Numbered from the stretch's first letter, positions 35,328-47,865 are shown. The stretch: 55,751 nt of DNA from Clavulina sp. PMI_390 (GCA_015039315.1 WIDE01000059.1:151928-207678), one strand, 5' to 3'. Notes: generated by a model from the letters alone, not told the origin. A program made the numbers and translations.

Positions 35328-37698
35328 CTACACAAAGTTCAGCATCGGTTTCCCATTCTCTGCAAATATTCTAATGCGCGACTTAGTCTTGGTTACACCT
35401 GCTGAAGGTGACAAAACGTTGTCAATGTTCGTTCGCTCCTCGACATTTCTACCCTCATTGCTGTTTCCATCACCAGCAGGTGACGCCTGCCGCCAGTGGA
35501 AGTAGCCTTCAAGCATATCTTCGCTGAACCCAAGTATCTTCAGAATCGGGTCTCTGCCTAGTTGCATTGGATCATCAACAGCTCTTAGGTGCGTCTCGAC
35601 AAGCGGGACGCCAATATCGCCGTGCATCTCAAATGGCCCCTCCACCGTGCGCCACATTGTAACGGATGCCGAGTTTTTCGACGTGCGGGTGTCGAAGATC
35701 ACATTTGGATCGAGTGGCGTGTCTTCAAATGTATGATAGACCAGCGCGTTGGAAGTTGTGGAGTCGATAACAAAGTTCCCGCCGTGGCCTGGCCAGGATG
35801 GTGAGCCACGATTTGCGCTGGAAGATAGTAGCCATCGGATAACGATCGTTCTGGAGACGAAAGAAAGATGTTTATTGGGACAGCAATTAGAGGACCACAT
35901 CTAGGAAGTTTCGAAATGATTTGGTGAAAAACGTACCCGCTCGACGTTTTCAAGAATGCTGACGTGGGTCCGGTATGTTCATTTATCATCAAGATGTTGG
36001 CCGATATTCCAGCATTTGTAGTCTCCAAGCGAATGGATTCATCCGTCCAAAACTGCCCATATATCTCTCCATTACTGGTAGCTATATCGATAATCTTAGC
36101 ACGCAGTTGTCCCTAGAGCAGAGTTATCCCAGAACGAAAAGAGAGTTGATCAGTGAGATCTCACCATCATTAATGGATTATACATTCATTCGCGATGAAA
36201 ATTCAGACATACCTCCACGGTGATATCTCCTTGCGTCGCGCTTATCCTTACAACGTCGAGCGGGGAGTCAACATGATAGAATAACTGATTGAAGTTGGGA
36301 ACATCGGCCTCAAGCTGGCTAATTCTCTTGGAGTTGCCCACTGGTAGTGTTACCAAGATGTCAAAGACAGCACGTCGCTGCCCGATGGGCATCCAGTCCC
36401 ATCGTTTATCAGGGGTCTTTGTTGCACAAGGAGGTAAAAGGTAAACACATTAAATGGCTATCATGGGTCACGCCAATGGAACCACTTACGAAGATGCCGA
36501 CTCCCTGACTTGTATCGTTATGTGTAAGCATGCAAATGTTCACGCTGCTCCGCATATCCCGATGCCAGTAGTACATCTTGACGGAGACAGTCGGTGTATC
36601 GGTGTACTCAGCCTCGATATACTTAATTTTCCCTTGTGCATGCGATCCACGGGTCAAAAGATATAGATTATCCAGTGTCGTGGAGGGCATCGTGAAATAC
36701 GATGTAGCCTCGAAGGGCGCGCCGTATGGTCTATCGCCGCCCCCAGGCCGACCGTCACGTCCATCCCCATCCGGCCTTCCTTTATTCTGATGATGGAGAG
36801 AATCGGAGCTATTAGGGCGGATGATGGCTTCACCGTCATCGAGTGGAGGGTGCTGTAGGGTGACAAATGGGAGCTGGGCATTTTCGGTCCACTCTAGAGG
36901 ATCGCCGATAGCCTGCTCAAACGAATCGAGATCACACCCTGTCCATGGATATAAGGTGCCATCTTCCTCTCTGGGCAGTGCTGGCTTTCCCTAAGAACGT
37001 GGAGAAGATAGGTGCAAAGATTGCGACAATCATTGTCAGATCTTTCGGGCAAGAATACGGCGCCGAGTGAAGAAGCCGAGTATTCGGGCAACTGACCCAT
37101 GGGAATGGCCCTTGCATTTTGGAGGGCCTGGTGCTCTCGACGAATATGAAGAGCACCACAACCAGGCCACAGTAGACAAGGGCACTATCCCATTGTTTTA
37201 TATGCACCAATGAAGATCAGCAGCGTCAACTTTAGCACGCGTACATGAATGGACGTACGCAATGCCCAAGGCCTTGAAGAATCGAGTCTTTGTGCTGACT
37301 ACCCTCCGCGTAGGGCCAGAAGGATTTGGAACCAGCTCCCAAGGTACACTACTAACTGTAGTGACACGGTGCCACCTCGCAGAAGTTGGCGTTGGCGAGG
37401 ACAGCGGCGATCTCAAGAGGGGTGTACGCTGAGTGGGAGACGTAGGAGATGCAAGGGAAGAGGCAGAAAGATCTGAAGAAGAAGAGGGGATAGCATATGC
37501 AGTAGAGAAGACGGTTGGGCTCGATGGCCCAGGCGAAGGTGGGCTGGGGCTCGTCGCAGTACTACGAGGCTCGTATGCCGGAGGGGCAGGGAGGACGCTG
37601 GGCTGTCCATCAGGGTAGTTCCCATCTGCATTGAGTCCACCATTCTGTTCTTCCTGTTCACGCGCCTTGCGCGCCGCTCTTGCTTCGTCGAGAATCAT
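35328..37698 (-). CDS. DUF7330-like membrane protein, array copy 3 (643 aa)
   Basis: Model: exons 37698-37259, 37184-37097, 36990-36490, 36416-36213, 36112-35937 and 35850-35328. Exons 4 and 5 (204 and 176 nt) match copy 2 in length and all phases close. Features: start MILDEARAARKAREQ, proline-rich VLPAPPAYEPR, membrane segment ALVYCGLVVVLFIFVES across the exon 1/2 junction, conserved QGPFPW-GKPALP junction, YYWHRDMRSSVNICMLTHND, KRWDWMP, IYGQFWTDDSIHLETTNAGI, and end AENGKPMLNFV. An inferred single-pass surface protein of unknown function. It shares the conserved upstream blocks at 37756-37769 and 37821-37837. Confidence 0.75.
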
Positions 37699-38278
37699 GA
37701 ATCACGCAAAGCGAGGCCCTCACTCCACAACGCGAGGAAACGAACAATCAGAGAGCTTGTCTAAGCGCCAAGGGGTTATCTTTTTCCTCCGTAGTGGTAG
37801 TGAATGCTGATGGGGACGACCTCATGGTCGCGAGCGGTCAATTGTACCATTGCGGCGGAGTGGTGGAAAATGTGAGAAAAGTAAGAACCACAGCTTGAAC
37901 ATGACTCATTTTATGACCGATCGATTGTACGGCGCGCCCCAGATCGCATTTCTTCTATGGTCTTTCGATTTAGGTTGCGTCATGAGCCCATTCAGCTATG
38001 AATCTCCTGTAGATATTTCACCTATCTTCACTCGGGGTTCGCAATAAATGTGAATGGTGATATGAATGCCATGAGTAAGGAATGTACAACTACAAGATTA
38101 GGGCTACCAGAGAAGGGATGAGGACCTAACGAGATACGAAAAGCAATGCGATAACGGCAACAGCAACAACAACGAAACCAAAGTATCAAGCGAAAAATGT
38201 GAGATGAGGAGAATGTGCACAAGGAGAAATGAACGCATAAGGGACAGAGATAGACAACAAGGAGAGATCCCACATCGG
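37699..38278. promoter_or_regulatory. Upstream region of array copy 3 and spacer to copy 4
   Basis: Two blocks are shared with copy 4: cttgtctaagcgcc at 37756-37769 (copy 4: 40747-40760) and ctcatggtcgcgagcgg at 37821-37837. The second contains an upstream ATG on the coding strand with a 25-codon frame. The remainder has no gene. Confidence 0.55.
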
Positions 38279-40660
38279 TTACACGTAGGTGATGATCGGC
38301 TTCCCGTTCTCCGCAAAGATTCTAATGCGTGTGTTTGTCTTGGTGATACCTACCGATGGAGGAGCGACAGCGGCATCTGCTCCATCACCGCTGATAGTTA
38401 ACGGCTGCCGCCAATGGAAGAAGCCTTCTAGCGTATCCCGGCTGAACGCTAGGATCTTCAAAATAGGGTCTCTTCCAAGCTGCATCGGATCGTCGCCAGG
38501 TTTGAGGTGCGTCTCAATGAGCGGGACGCCAATCTGACCATGCAACTCGAACGGTCCCTCCATTGTGCGCCAGAGCGCAACAGAGATCGAGCTGCCTGAT
38601 GACCGCGTGTCGAATAACACATTAGGGTTAATGGGAGCGTACTCGAATGTGTGGTAGACGAGCGCATTGGAAGTCGTGGCATCAATGGCGAAATGACCGT
38701 CGTACCCGGGATAGCTTGGTGACGCCCGATTTGCGATGGAAGATAGCCTCCATTGTGTGACAATAGACCTAATATAGATGATTAATAGATGACAGGCGAG
38801 AGATAGGAAGGAGAAGGTTTATAAATCCAACGTACCCGCTCGATGATTTGAGGACTGCTGATGTGGGCCGACTACGTTCATTTATCAATCGAATATTGGT
38901 CGATATTCCAGCGTTGGTGGTCTCAAGATGAATAGAGTCGTCCGTCCAAAACTGCCCATATATTTCTGCGTTGGTAGTCACCACATCTATCACCTTGGCA
39001 TGCAACTCTCCCTGAGAACGATCGCCCCCAAAGGCAGAAAGACAACCAAGTCAGACTCCCCAGAATGCAATTGGAAGCAGAACCACATACCTCAACGGTG
39101 AAATCACCATCTCTTGATCTTGTGCGGACAAGATCTAACTCCGAGTCGACATGGTTGAAGAGTTGATTGAATCGAGGGACATCGGACTCGAGCTGTGTCA
39201 CCTTGGTGCTATAATCGCTCTTTGGAAGTACAACCACGATGTCGAATGATACGTGCCGCTGTCCAGCAGGCATCCAGTCCCACCGTTTCTCGGGAGTCTT
39301 CATATCGATTAATGCGGCGAGCAAAGGCAGTGTTAGAACACTTCAATCGTCCTTACTGGTACAAGCGAAAAGGAGCTCACAAAGATTCCAACACCTTGGC
39401 TTGTGCCGTTATGTGTGAGCATGCAGATATTTATGCTGTTCCGCATCTCGGGATGCCAGTAGAACATCTGCACAGATACCACTGGTGTATCGGCCTTCAC
39501 ACCCTCAACATACTTGACTCTGCCTTGAGCATGCGAACCTCGCGCCAAGAGGTAAAAGTGCTTGACTTTGTCTGAAGGCATCGTGAAAAACGCCTCGGAC
39601 TCGAATGGTGCACCGTAAGGCTTGTCATTACCGCGATCGTGGTCACGCCTCTCGTCGTTGCGTTTATCCCCATCATTATTCTCGCCTCGGTCCTTTCTAC
39701 CCCCACGACTGCCAGACGATGATGGGTAGGACGTTTCGGGGTGAAGGATAACTTCGATGCCATCTTCGTGAGGAGGATGTGGAGCGAGAAGCGCAACCCG
39801 AACATCTTCGGCGAGTTCAGAGGGATCGCCCACAGGCTGTTCGAACGAGCCAACATCGCACCCTGTCCATGGAAATAGTGTACCATCTGCCTTCAGAGGG
39901 AGTGCTGGCTTTCCCTAATAAGAGAGAAGAAGAAGACAGTGAAGTACGAGGATACAAAAGTTAGTGGAAGACTTTGGAATTTCGAAGGCTTGAGCGCAGT
40001 GTGGGGTAACTCACCCACGAGTATGGCCCCTTCTTGGGGCCTGAATGCTTCACGGTGTCAGCAAATGCGATGGACGATAACCCAATCAAACAGTAGATTA
40101 GCAAGCTGTCAAACCATACATGCGTGGATAGAAGTTGTTAGTCGAAATGTTGGCGCATACACAAAGCGAAGAATGTGGAAGACGTACGCAACAGCCAGTG
40201 CCTTTAGGAATCGGACATTCGTGCTGTCCTTCTTCTGATCAGAGCTGGGAGAGCCAGGATCGAGACCTCCGGGACCGCTACCGAGTGTGACGGCCTGGTG
40301 CCACAGCGCAGAAGGCGATATTGGCGGCGAAAGAGGCGATCGTAAGAGGGGTGTTCGCTGTGTGGGAGACGTTGGTGATGCAAGGGGAGTCGAAGACGAA
40401 GAAGAGGCAGAGGAAGGTATAGCATAGCCAGCAGCAAACCCTGATAGGTTTGATGGTCCAGCTTGGGACGAAGACCATTCAGACTGAGGTGACATAGGGG
40501 GAGAGCTCGGACTCATCGGAGCACTGCGAGGTTCGTATGCTGGAGGAGCAGGGAGGACACTGGCCTGCTCATCGGGGTAGTTCCCGTTTGCAGAGTCGTT
40601 CTCGTCTTGCTCTTGCTGCTCACGCGCCTTGCGAGCAGCCTTTGCGTCGTCCAGAATCAT
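38279..40660 (-). CDS. DUF7330-like membrane protein, array copy 4 (656 aa)
   Basis: Model: exons 40660-40188, 40105-40015, 39914-39381, 39297-39091, 39011-38836 and 38768-38279; phases close. Donor of intron 1 is gtacgt, as in copies 1 and 3 (gtatgt in copy 2). Start MILDDAKAARKAREQQEQ, proline-rich VLPAPPAYEPR, membrane segment ALLIYCLIGLSSIAFA at about residues 155-175, GKPALPLKADG, an Asp/Arg-rich low-complexity stretch absent from copy 1, YLLARGSHAQGRVKY, FYWHPEMRNSINICML, KRWDWMP, IYGQFWTDDSIHLETTNAGI and end AENGKPIITYV. Function unknown. This is the most upstream member of the array in transcription order. Confidence 0.75.
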
Positions 40661-41890
40661 GACTCAAGTGCTCTTCTCTTCTTCTTGTACTCTCGTCCGA
40701 GCAAGCCTCACGCTCTTTCCAAACTCGAACAATGAACAATCAAACCCTTGTCTAAGCGCCGAAGAGGACTATCTGTATGGCACGATAAAGTTGGCGAGCG
40801 AGCACCTCATGGTCGCGCGCGGACTCTATCCCATGTGGGCTGCGCCGGCTGTAAAAAGTTGAACACCGTTCCTGGAGCCCTTGGTCAGAGTGTGGGAACG
40901 ACAGAGTGGAATCGATCACTAAGCTGAACATCGAACATCAATATGACTCATCTTATCAGTTACGCCATACAAGGTACCCTCAGACCCTGTGGCTGTCTGC
41001 TTTTCTCTTGGGCGCTCTCTCTATCTAAGCAAGCCTCATAAATAGCCCTATCATGACACATCGTTTTTGCGGCTGCGCGCGCTGAGCAAGCGGAGACTCC
41101 GCGCCATCAAGAAGCTTCTCGAGCTCGCGTGTACAACAACCACGCATGTGGAGGGCGCGCGCGCGGAACAAGAATGACATCTGACTGACTCATGCGCACA
41201 AGCAAGCAAGCGCGCACCGAATCATCGTGGCGTCATCGAGCACCATCCCTCATTCCCGAGCGGCTCCTAATCATCGTCATCGTCGTCATAATCCTCGTCA
41301 CGCACATCCGGAGAAGCTCAAACCAATAACCGGATCGATCCACCCTGCGCTTCATCTGTACCGCTCAAGTCCCTCGTTGCGACGATGCTCCGCCCGCCCG
41401 AAGTTTCGCAGTTGCTTCTGTCGCATGATTCTTCTTAAAGGCGTCGCATTCGCCATAATGTTTCAAACAATCGCACATCGCACGAAAGAGAAGATCACAC
41501 ATTGCGAAAGAGTGAGGCAAGAGCGAATAATTTTTGCATATTAGATATAGTGATGAGAGAGAGAGAAAGACAGAGGAGGCATAGAGTTGTACATTAGTTG
41601 GAGAGAGCACAAGAGAAGTAGGTATGACAACAGTTGAAGAGAGAAAAAGAGGAACATAGAAACTTTTTTGGAAACAGACATGCGAATAGTGTTGATAGCG
41701 CATCTAGTATAGAATAAGAAGAACTTGTCTGGATGCAATGCGAGCCCAGGAAGGAAACGAAAGCGAAGACGATGAGGACATGCAATAAGATCATGATCCG
41801 AAAGCGAAAGGAGGTGGAGGTAAAGCGACAAAAGGGTTATTGAAGGAGGAAGAGAAGAGAAGCAGACGATGACTGAATCTAGCATATCCC
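40661..41890. other. Intergenic stretch between the array and the cystathionine gene
   Basis: The first 200 bp are the promoter of array copy 4, with conserved blocks at 40747-40760 and 40806-40827 (the latter with an upstream ATG and a 13-codon frame on the coding strand). The GC-rich segment 41040-41400 and the purine-rich segment 41550-41680 (GAGAGA tracts) hold no convincing gene; the part next to 41890 should be 3' UTR. Confidence 0.45.
40806..40827 (-). promoter_or_regulatory. Conserved upstream block of array copy 4
   Basis: Same block as at 31958-31979, here 146 bp upstream of the ATG. A second shared block (cttgtctaagcgcc, 40747-40760) lies nearer the gene. Conservation of both blocks after coding and spacer divergence suggests a kept regulatory role, or recent duplication. 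Confidence 0.6.
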
Positions 41891-43938
41891 TTACGCGGTA
41901 GCGACCTTGCGCACCCATCCCTCGCCCTCGTGCCAGACCTCACCCTTGACTGCCCACCTGAGCGCGCTCTCGACATCGGCGCGGAGATCCTCGAACTCTT
42001 CGGCGCCAATGCTGAGGCGGACCAAGTCGTCAGTGATGCCAAGGGCAATGCGAGCCTCACCGGGGAGGCCGGCGTGGGTCATGAGCGAGGGGAGCTCAGC
42101 GAGAGACTCGATCCCGCCGAGGGACTCGGCGAGGGAGAAGAGCTGTGAGGTGGTGAGGAAGCGCTCGGCAGTGGTGGCCTGCAGAGAAGGCGCAGGGCCA
42201 GGGCGGCCAAGGAAGGTGGGGATAAAGGTGTCAGCGACTTCGGGGAGTGGGTCCGCAATGCGGAAGGACATCATCCCGCCCATGGGGACACCCTCGGCGC
42301 CGCTCTCAGCGAATGCCTTGGCGCCCTCCCACTCGCCTGCCTGCGACCATTTGCGGGCACCCTCGCTCATGAGCACGTCGCGGACGAGCTCGTAGCCCTT
42401 GCGGCCACCGCTAGCGGTGTGGGGCATACCAGGGTAGACGACGCCACCAGGGCCAGGCTTGACGAGGCCGTCTTTGACACCAGTGGTGCTGAGCCAGTGA
42501 GCCAGGCGCAGAGCGTTAGCACCGTGAGTCTTCATGCGGATAGCGAGGGTCTTGGCACCACGCTGGGTGAGCCATGAGTCGAAGCTGGAGGGGACGGCGC
42601 CCATGGCGTTCTGGAGGTATCGCAGGCGGGTGGTGAGGTCCTCACCGCTCTGCTCGTCAACGTGATGGGGGAAGCCACCCTTGCCCGCGATGGCCTCGGG
42701 CGAAGCGACGATGAGCGAACCCATGAGGACATCAGAGTGACCGTTGATGTACTTGGTGATGCTGTGGAGGACGACATCAGCGCCCAGGGCAAGCGGGCTC
42801 TGGAAGAAGGGGCTCATGAAGGTGTTGTCAACCAGGACAAGGGGTCGGCTCGGTGCAAGGGCAGCGAGGCGGACAATGCGGGGAATATCGATCAAGCGGA
42901 GGGTGGGGTTAGTGGGGGTCTCGATCCACACAGCGCGGGTGTTCTCCTGGAAGGCGGCGAGGATGGTCTCGTCGGTGGACGACTCGAGGTCGACGAAGGA
43001 GGTGGCAACACCCTGGATGGTGCCAGCAACGTGGCGCAGGTAGCGAGAGGTACCGCCGTAGACATCGTTGACAGAGAGGATGTGGGCGCCCGCGCCGAGG
43101 GAGGCAATGAAAAGGCCGGTAGCAGCGGTGCCTGAGGAGACAGCCAGGGCAGTGTGGCCGCCCGCCTCAATTGCGGCGAGTTGTGCCTCGAGGAGGTTCC
43201 GGTTGGGGTTAGATGAGCGAGTGTACTCGTAACCCTGTTATCGCAACAAGCAGGGAGCAAAAGGGGAAAAGGCCGGAATATTCGTGGAAGTGGAAAGAAG
43301 AAGAGTAATAGTCGTTGTAGTAGTCGTGTGCGCACACACCCGACGTCGGTGAGGAAGTGGGCGGCGTGAGGAATGAATAGAGTTGAGATGTTTGAGGGAG
43401 TGATTTGCCAAGGGTCAGTGGATGGTGTCACAAATTGCGCGATAGGGAGCGTCAGGTGGCGATCAATTGCGACCGATTGGGCAATAGAGCACATTCCCAG
43501 ATTCGAGGAGCATGAGAAGGCCAGATAGGGCGTCATGTACGGAGGGAAAAGTGGCAGGTTGCGGCAGATGGAGGCGTGAGCACGGGAATAGCAGGTTCCG
43601 TCAGTGACCAGTTCAAAAGGGGACAATCGGCATGGAAGGAAAGGAAAGCCTGGAAAAGCCGCACGTACCTTGTGAACCCCGATAGCGTCCTGCTTGTAGG
43701 TTGTGCTGAGGGAGATGGGCGGAATGACCGCACCAGTCTCCTTGTTGGCCTCAGAGCCAATGTGGATGCCCCTGGTGGAGAAACCGAGGGTCTTGTGGTT
43801 GTGCCCCGAGGCGGCCGGAAGGTGCTCGGAGGAGCCGTTGAGAGAAGTGACGGCGGTGGATGGAGAGCTGGGCTCGGAGCCGGACAATGGGCTGGGGGCG
43901 GCAGTGGTGGGGAGAGAGTAGAGAGTAATAGCAGACAT
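41891..43938 (-). CDS. CYS3: Cystathionine gamma-lyase (or gamma-synthase), PLP enzyme (537 aa)
   Basis: Model: exons 43938-43669 and 43234-41891 with one 434-nt intron (gtacgt...aacag), phase 0. The protein shows the Cys/Met-metabolism PLP fold: STRGIHIGSE and GAVIPPISLSTTYKQD in exon 1, GYEYTRSSNPNRN at the start of exon 2, SVNDVYGGTSRYL, TPTNPTLRLIDIP, VLVDNTF (Asp226, which would pair with the pyridine nitrogen) and HSITKYINGHSD with the PLP Lys at 251. The expected gamma-lyase reaction is cystathionine to cysteine, 2-oxobutyrate and ammonia in the cytosol; gamma-synthase activity cannot be ruled out by eye. The protein is about 130 residues longer than usual, from an N-terminal extension of about 50 residues and insertions near residues 350-450. 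Confidence 0.88.
43235..43668 (-). other. Long intron in the cystathionine gene
   Basis: At 434 nt this intron is about eight times the usual size in this window. It starts gtacgt and ends aacag on the coding strand. The frame downstream of exon 1 stays open far into the intron, so retention would give an aberrant protein. No gene of its own was recognised inside. Confidence 0.7.
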
Positions 43939-44108
43939 TATTGTTTTTGGTTGGGGGTTGAAGATTTGGTTTTGAGGGTTGGTTGTGGTGATGGTAAGAG
44001 GAGGATGAGACGTTGAGGCTGGAAGAGTGTCTGCTGTGTGTGGGGGTGGGAGTGGGAGAGGAAGGTGTGGGTTGCTGGTGACGAGACTGGGACTGGGCGA
44101 ACCATCCT

Positions 44109-44117
44109 CTTTATATA
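44109..44117 (-). promoter_or_regulatory. Probable TATA box of the cystathionine gene
   Basis: The coding strand reads TATATAAAG about 170-180 bp upstream of the ATG at 43938. Confidence 0.45.
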
Positions 44118-44958
44118 CGACGAACGCACACTACCGAGCACACCGCGAGCACGCAATTTGGGCCAATGCTGACATAAACATGGACTATGTTTGATGTCGT
44201 ATGTATGGTGTGAGTGTGCGTGTCTCGTGTGGTTACTCCGTCAGCAAAAACCGAGGCGCCGAGGGTTCGCCTGTCACTTGTCAGCGACCAGAGCGCGCCC
44301 TATTCATTTCATGTCAGCAATCAATGAACGCCCATTCAGTCGACATCATCGCGCTGTGGCTGTGCGGGGCTTTCTCAGCCTCCACTCTTGCCTTGGTCAC
44401 GATCTGAACGAGCGCAATGTCCTGGAACCTTCTCCCTGCCCGACACATTTTGTCTCAGATGACTCGAACACAAGTCACCCGCCCCTCCACCAGACGTCAC
44501 CCGACTCATAGCCCACGTCACTGTATGCCTATCCCAGCTCACCCGTCCCAATCCACGAATCCACCGCCTCTCTCCGCTGGCTTGTCGCTGCCCTACCCGC
44601 ATGTCCGCGGGGCACCAAAACTCAGGTGCATGCGTATCGCTCTTTCCGTTTCCTGTCCTTGACGCCCATCAGTGGCCCAGCTCAATCGGTGCCTGCCACC
44701 GGTCCTCCTGTCCTATTCTGAATGAAAAGTTGAGATGAGATGATAGTGGCCCCAGATCACTGGCAAAAGGTGTGGGGATGCATTCAGTACACATTGGGCT
44801 GGGGCGGCGGTATATTTCCCTGGCAATTTCCACCTCGCTCAAACAGCGCTTTCCTATCCAGTTTGACCTAAATGTCAATGCGCGATCGGTCGGCCGCGTG
44901 TGTCGTCACCGGGGGGCCACCTCCTACTCGAACGCATCACTAGGTGATACATGAGACA

Positions 44959-44974
44959 TATCATGATCATGATA
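44959..44974. repeat. Perfect 16-bp palindrome
   Basis: TATCATGATCATGATA is its own reverse complement. It lies about 1 kb upstream of the cystathionine gene in a stretch without coding features. It could be a binding site for a dimeric factor or a chance palindrome. Confidence 0.6.
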
Positions 44975-46398
44975 CACGTATCGGGGCTGCTGCTTTATTA
45001 TCGGAGGGGCGTTTCATCCATAGTCATTAACCCCCTCGGATTCGAAGGGTATGGGGGAGGACCCTAGATTTTTCTGACGCCTCTCCGAACCACAAGGCAA
45101 TTCGGAATCCGAGGGACCTTGATGGCAAAAAAGAAGAAACCGCTACTCGATCCTTCGTGCAGATCCCATCTCCGGCCTATAACGACAACTAAGTGAAAAT
45201 GCCCAGCCCAAAAAGAGAGCGAAACGTAAAGCGCGGGTGAGTCCATTACTCCTTATTGCGAGTCACAATATCCTCCGAGGGGACGTTTGATCTGATGATC
45301 ACCCTTCTAATTACTTTTTCGTCAACGCGTGGCAGATCGGACTTGCGACAAATCCATGGACTCTCTCTCCTCTTATCGCGCTCATTCCCATTCCCACGCG
45401 ACCCGACCACCACCATTGTCGGAAAGAGTCGCAAATCATTCATCCCCTGCGCTGATTTCGTGCGCGGAGTGGGGACTAGACTGCGACGGGTTGACCCGTC
45501 CATCTTTACTGGCCCAATGAGGTAGTGCGTCTTAATCGCTCATTGACAGCTTCACTGTCCTTCTCGTCATCGACGCAATGAAAGCCCCCGTTGTCCCTTG
45601 CTCGTGTCGTTCCGCCCTCCCATGCGCTGATCACGCACCCCTTGTCCCGTCCCGTCTCGTGGCCAACCCCACTTTACTCACATAACGTTATCCTCCGCCC
45701 CCACGTCCCAACTTCGTGGTATGATCCCTGCGCTGCAAATATTGTTGGTCAGCACACCCCACCCAGCGTGACCATCTCCTCTCATCATACCCTGCCTTTC
45801 CTTACCTTGCCCGCCGGACCTCTCCGTCTCTCGGCAAGCTTTGCGAATCCTCCTGTGATCCGTTTTACTCTCGCTTCACAAACTTCATGGCTTCATGCAT
45901 CACTCCTGGCAAGTCCGTCCTCATCCCCGGGCCGTAGTATGGATGGTGATAAGCTTGGCTGCTTCTCTGTTCTTTCTTACTCGTTTGCTCAACTTGCTCT
46001 CCATATCACGGATGACCGGCGCCGCCTGATCCTGATCCTGGCTATGTCGTCGACAGACAACATAATACATTGCTGCTTCTTACTTCTGCGCCCCCAACCT
46101 TCCTTGACATTATGCGTTCATCGGCTGAAACGAATAAGAAGAGAAAAGAATAAGAATAAGAATCATCATGATTATTATTGTTGCTTGCCGTTATCAAGCT
46201 ATCCCTTTTTTATTATTCTTTACTATCGACAATCAGCGGTCTCATTCAATGAATTCCCACCCCGAGATCTATCCCGTCTCCGCGTCCCTCCCTCTCCAAA
46301 TAAGACCCTCTATCTGTCTATCGCTGCCTCGTGCCGTACGAGATAAGGATAAGGGTTAGGGCAGACAATTGAAAACCTCCGTGCAAAAAAGGGACGAA

Positions 46399-46692
46399 TT
46401 AGTATGATGTGGGGCGAAGGGGAAGAGGACGGGAAGAAAGAGGCTCTGGAGTGGAGTTGGCACTAGATTCGCCCTGTCTTTGTCTCTCGCTCCCGATGCG
46501 AGTCTTTCGCTCCGTCATAGGGGGAGCTACCACTGAGGTACCGATGATCGAGGCACTGCGAGATGGTGGGCCTGTCATCGGGTGGGTGACTGAGTGATTA
46601 GAGGGCGACTCAAAGGCGCCTGTACGTAGCAGCTCTTGAAAGCTGAGTGACCTGGTGAGCAGCATTGCGTCCATCACTGCAATTCTAATCAT
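46399..46692 (-). other. Possible last exon of an unidentified gene
   Basis: A 97-codon frame begins right after an acceptor-like sequence (cccatcag) and encodes a Ser/Pro/Thr-rich tail (for example LSFQELLRTGAFESPSNHS) ending in LPLRPTSY. Composition is compatible with a disordered C-terminus. No upstream exons or family could be recognised. Confidence 0.2.
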
Positions 46693-47865
46693 CTGATGGG
46701 ATGTGATGCATGAATGACACCTCTCGTAAACATTCTCATTTGATCAATGACTGAAGCAGTGCGACAAGGCATTGGCATTGTCATTGACAGATAAGCGGTA
46801 CCGCGCACCACATACAGCCAACTCCCGAAGTCCACAGCGCGCCAAATCGAATCGAGCGACGGAGGGAGCGAATTGCGGCTGAGTAAATGTATGTATCCAT
46901 GTCCGTCCGTATATATCTCAGCGGGGAACGCCACCAGAGATGGGAGATGAGTATCTCGCCGAAGATCCAGATATCTCACCGCCGGAAATACGACGCGAAC
47001 GTAACGCCCTCACGGGTGTGGTAGACACACACACAAAGCCACAGAAGAGCAAGGAGAACCCGGGGTCCAGGCGGGAAGGGATTCACGCTTTGTCTTCCAT
47101 AAGGATTATCTTTTCCGAGTTGGACCCGCTGGGCGTGGTACCTGGTCGGTTGATCACCTGAGGAAGAACACACAGATACGGCTCGGACCAATCATTATCG
47201 TCACGTTTCAGGCCATTAATTACTTGTATTCCCAGGGGACGGGGGGAACGCCGGCTCCATGGACGAAAGAAAGACAATGTGACCAGACGCGCTGCATTCT
47301 TTTTTTTTTTTTGAGCCACTTTTCGACGCGTCTTCGGCGTCTCAGGATATTGCGCTATCGCAATAGATAAGCACGCATGGCTTCTCAGTCTTTGTATAGT
47401 AGCTGCATGTGAAAAGTTGTGCTCAAAATGGTGTTAAGAAGAGGGAGGCCCGTTCGAGCGCACAGAGGAAATGAGATGTGCCCGCCACTCTATTGTGGGT
47501 GGTTTGTGAATTTCCCACACTTTTGCACATGTTGAAACGACAATACTGATATGGAAGCCCAACCATAGCGATGGTGGCATCGTCGATTAGGCAAAGAATT
47601 GGTACGAAAAAAAATGGAGAATATCCTGGCGAGCCTGTCGCATTTCTTCCAACTCCGTTTATTGTGCTCGCGGTCCACGTGCATAAATAGCTCATGAGTG
47701 AGAGAGTGGTGGGTCTGTTGGGCATGATTTGGCCTGGAGAAAGTCAAGGGATGCTGTGGGAGTTGAGTAGCCAAGAAGCTGGAAGATGAGACGACGGATT
47801 CATTAGCGTGCCGGATGCTTTACCCGCCTGCGCCTTCCCACCGCACATTTATTGGATCCTCCGAT

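Larger units (their letters stand above)
43939..47865. other. Long stretch (3.9 kb) without a convincing gene
   Basis: Contains the cystathionine promoter at its left end and the F-box I gene 4 3' end at its right. A 251-codon plus-strand frame (45591-46346) is Ser/Pro/His-rich and looks like chance. A minus-strand frame at 46692-46399 follows an acceptor-like catcag and ends in a Ser/Pro-rich tail; it could be the last exon of an unrecognised gene, but no upstream exons were found. A 16-bp palindrome lies at 44959-44974 and a poly-T run near 47300. Confidence 0.4.

Noticed and set aside
42662..43135. A 157-codon frame antisense to the cystathionine gene
   Set aside because: It mirrors a strongly coding, GC-rich exon and has no features of its own.
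45591..46346. A 251-codon open frame on the plus strand
   Set aside because: Composition is Ser/Pro/His-rich with no domain, no splice partners and no paralogue. It fits chance in a pyrimidine-rich region.
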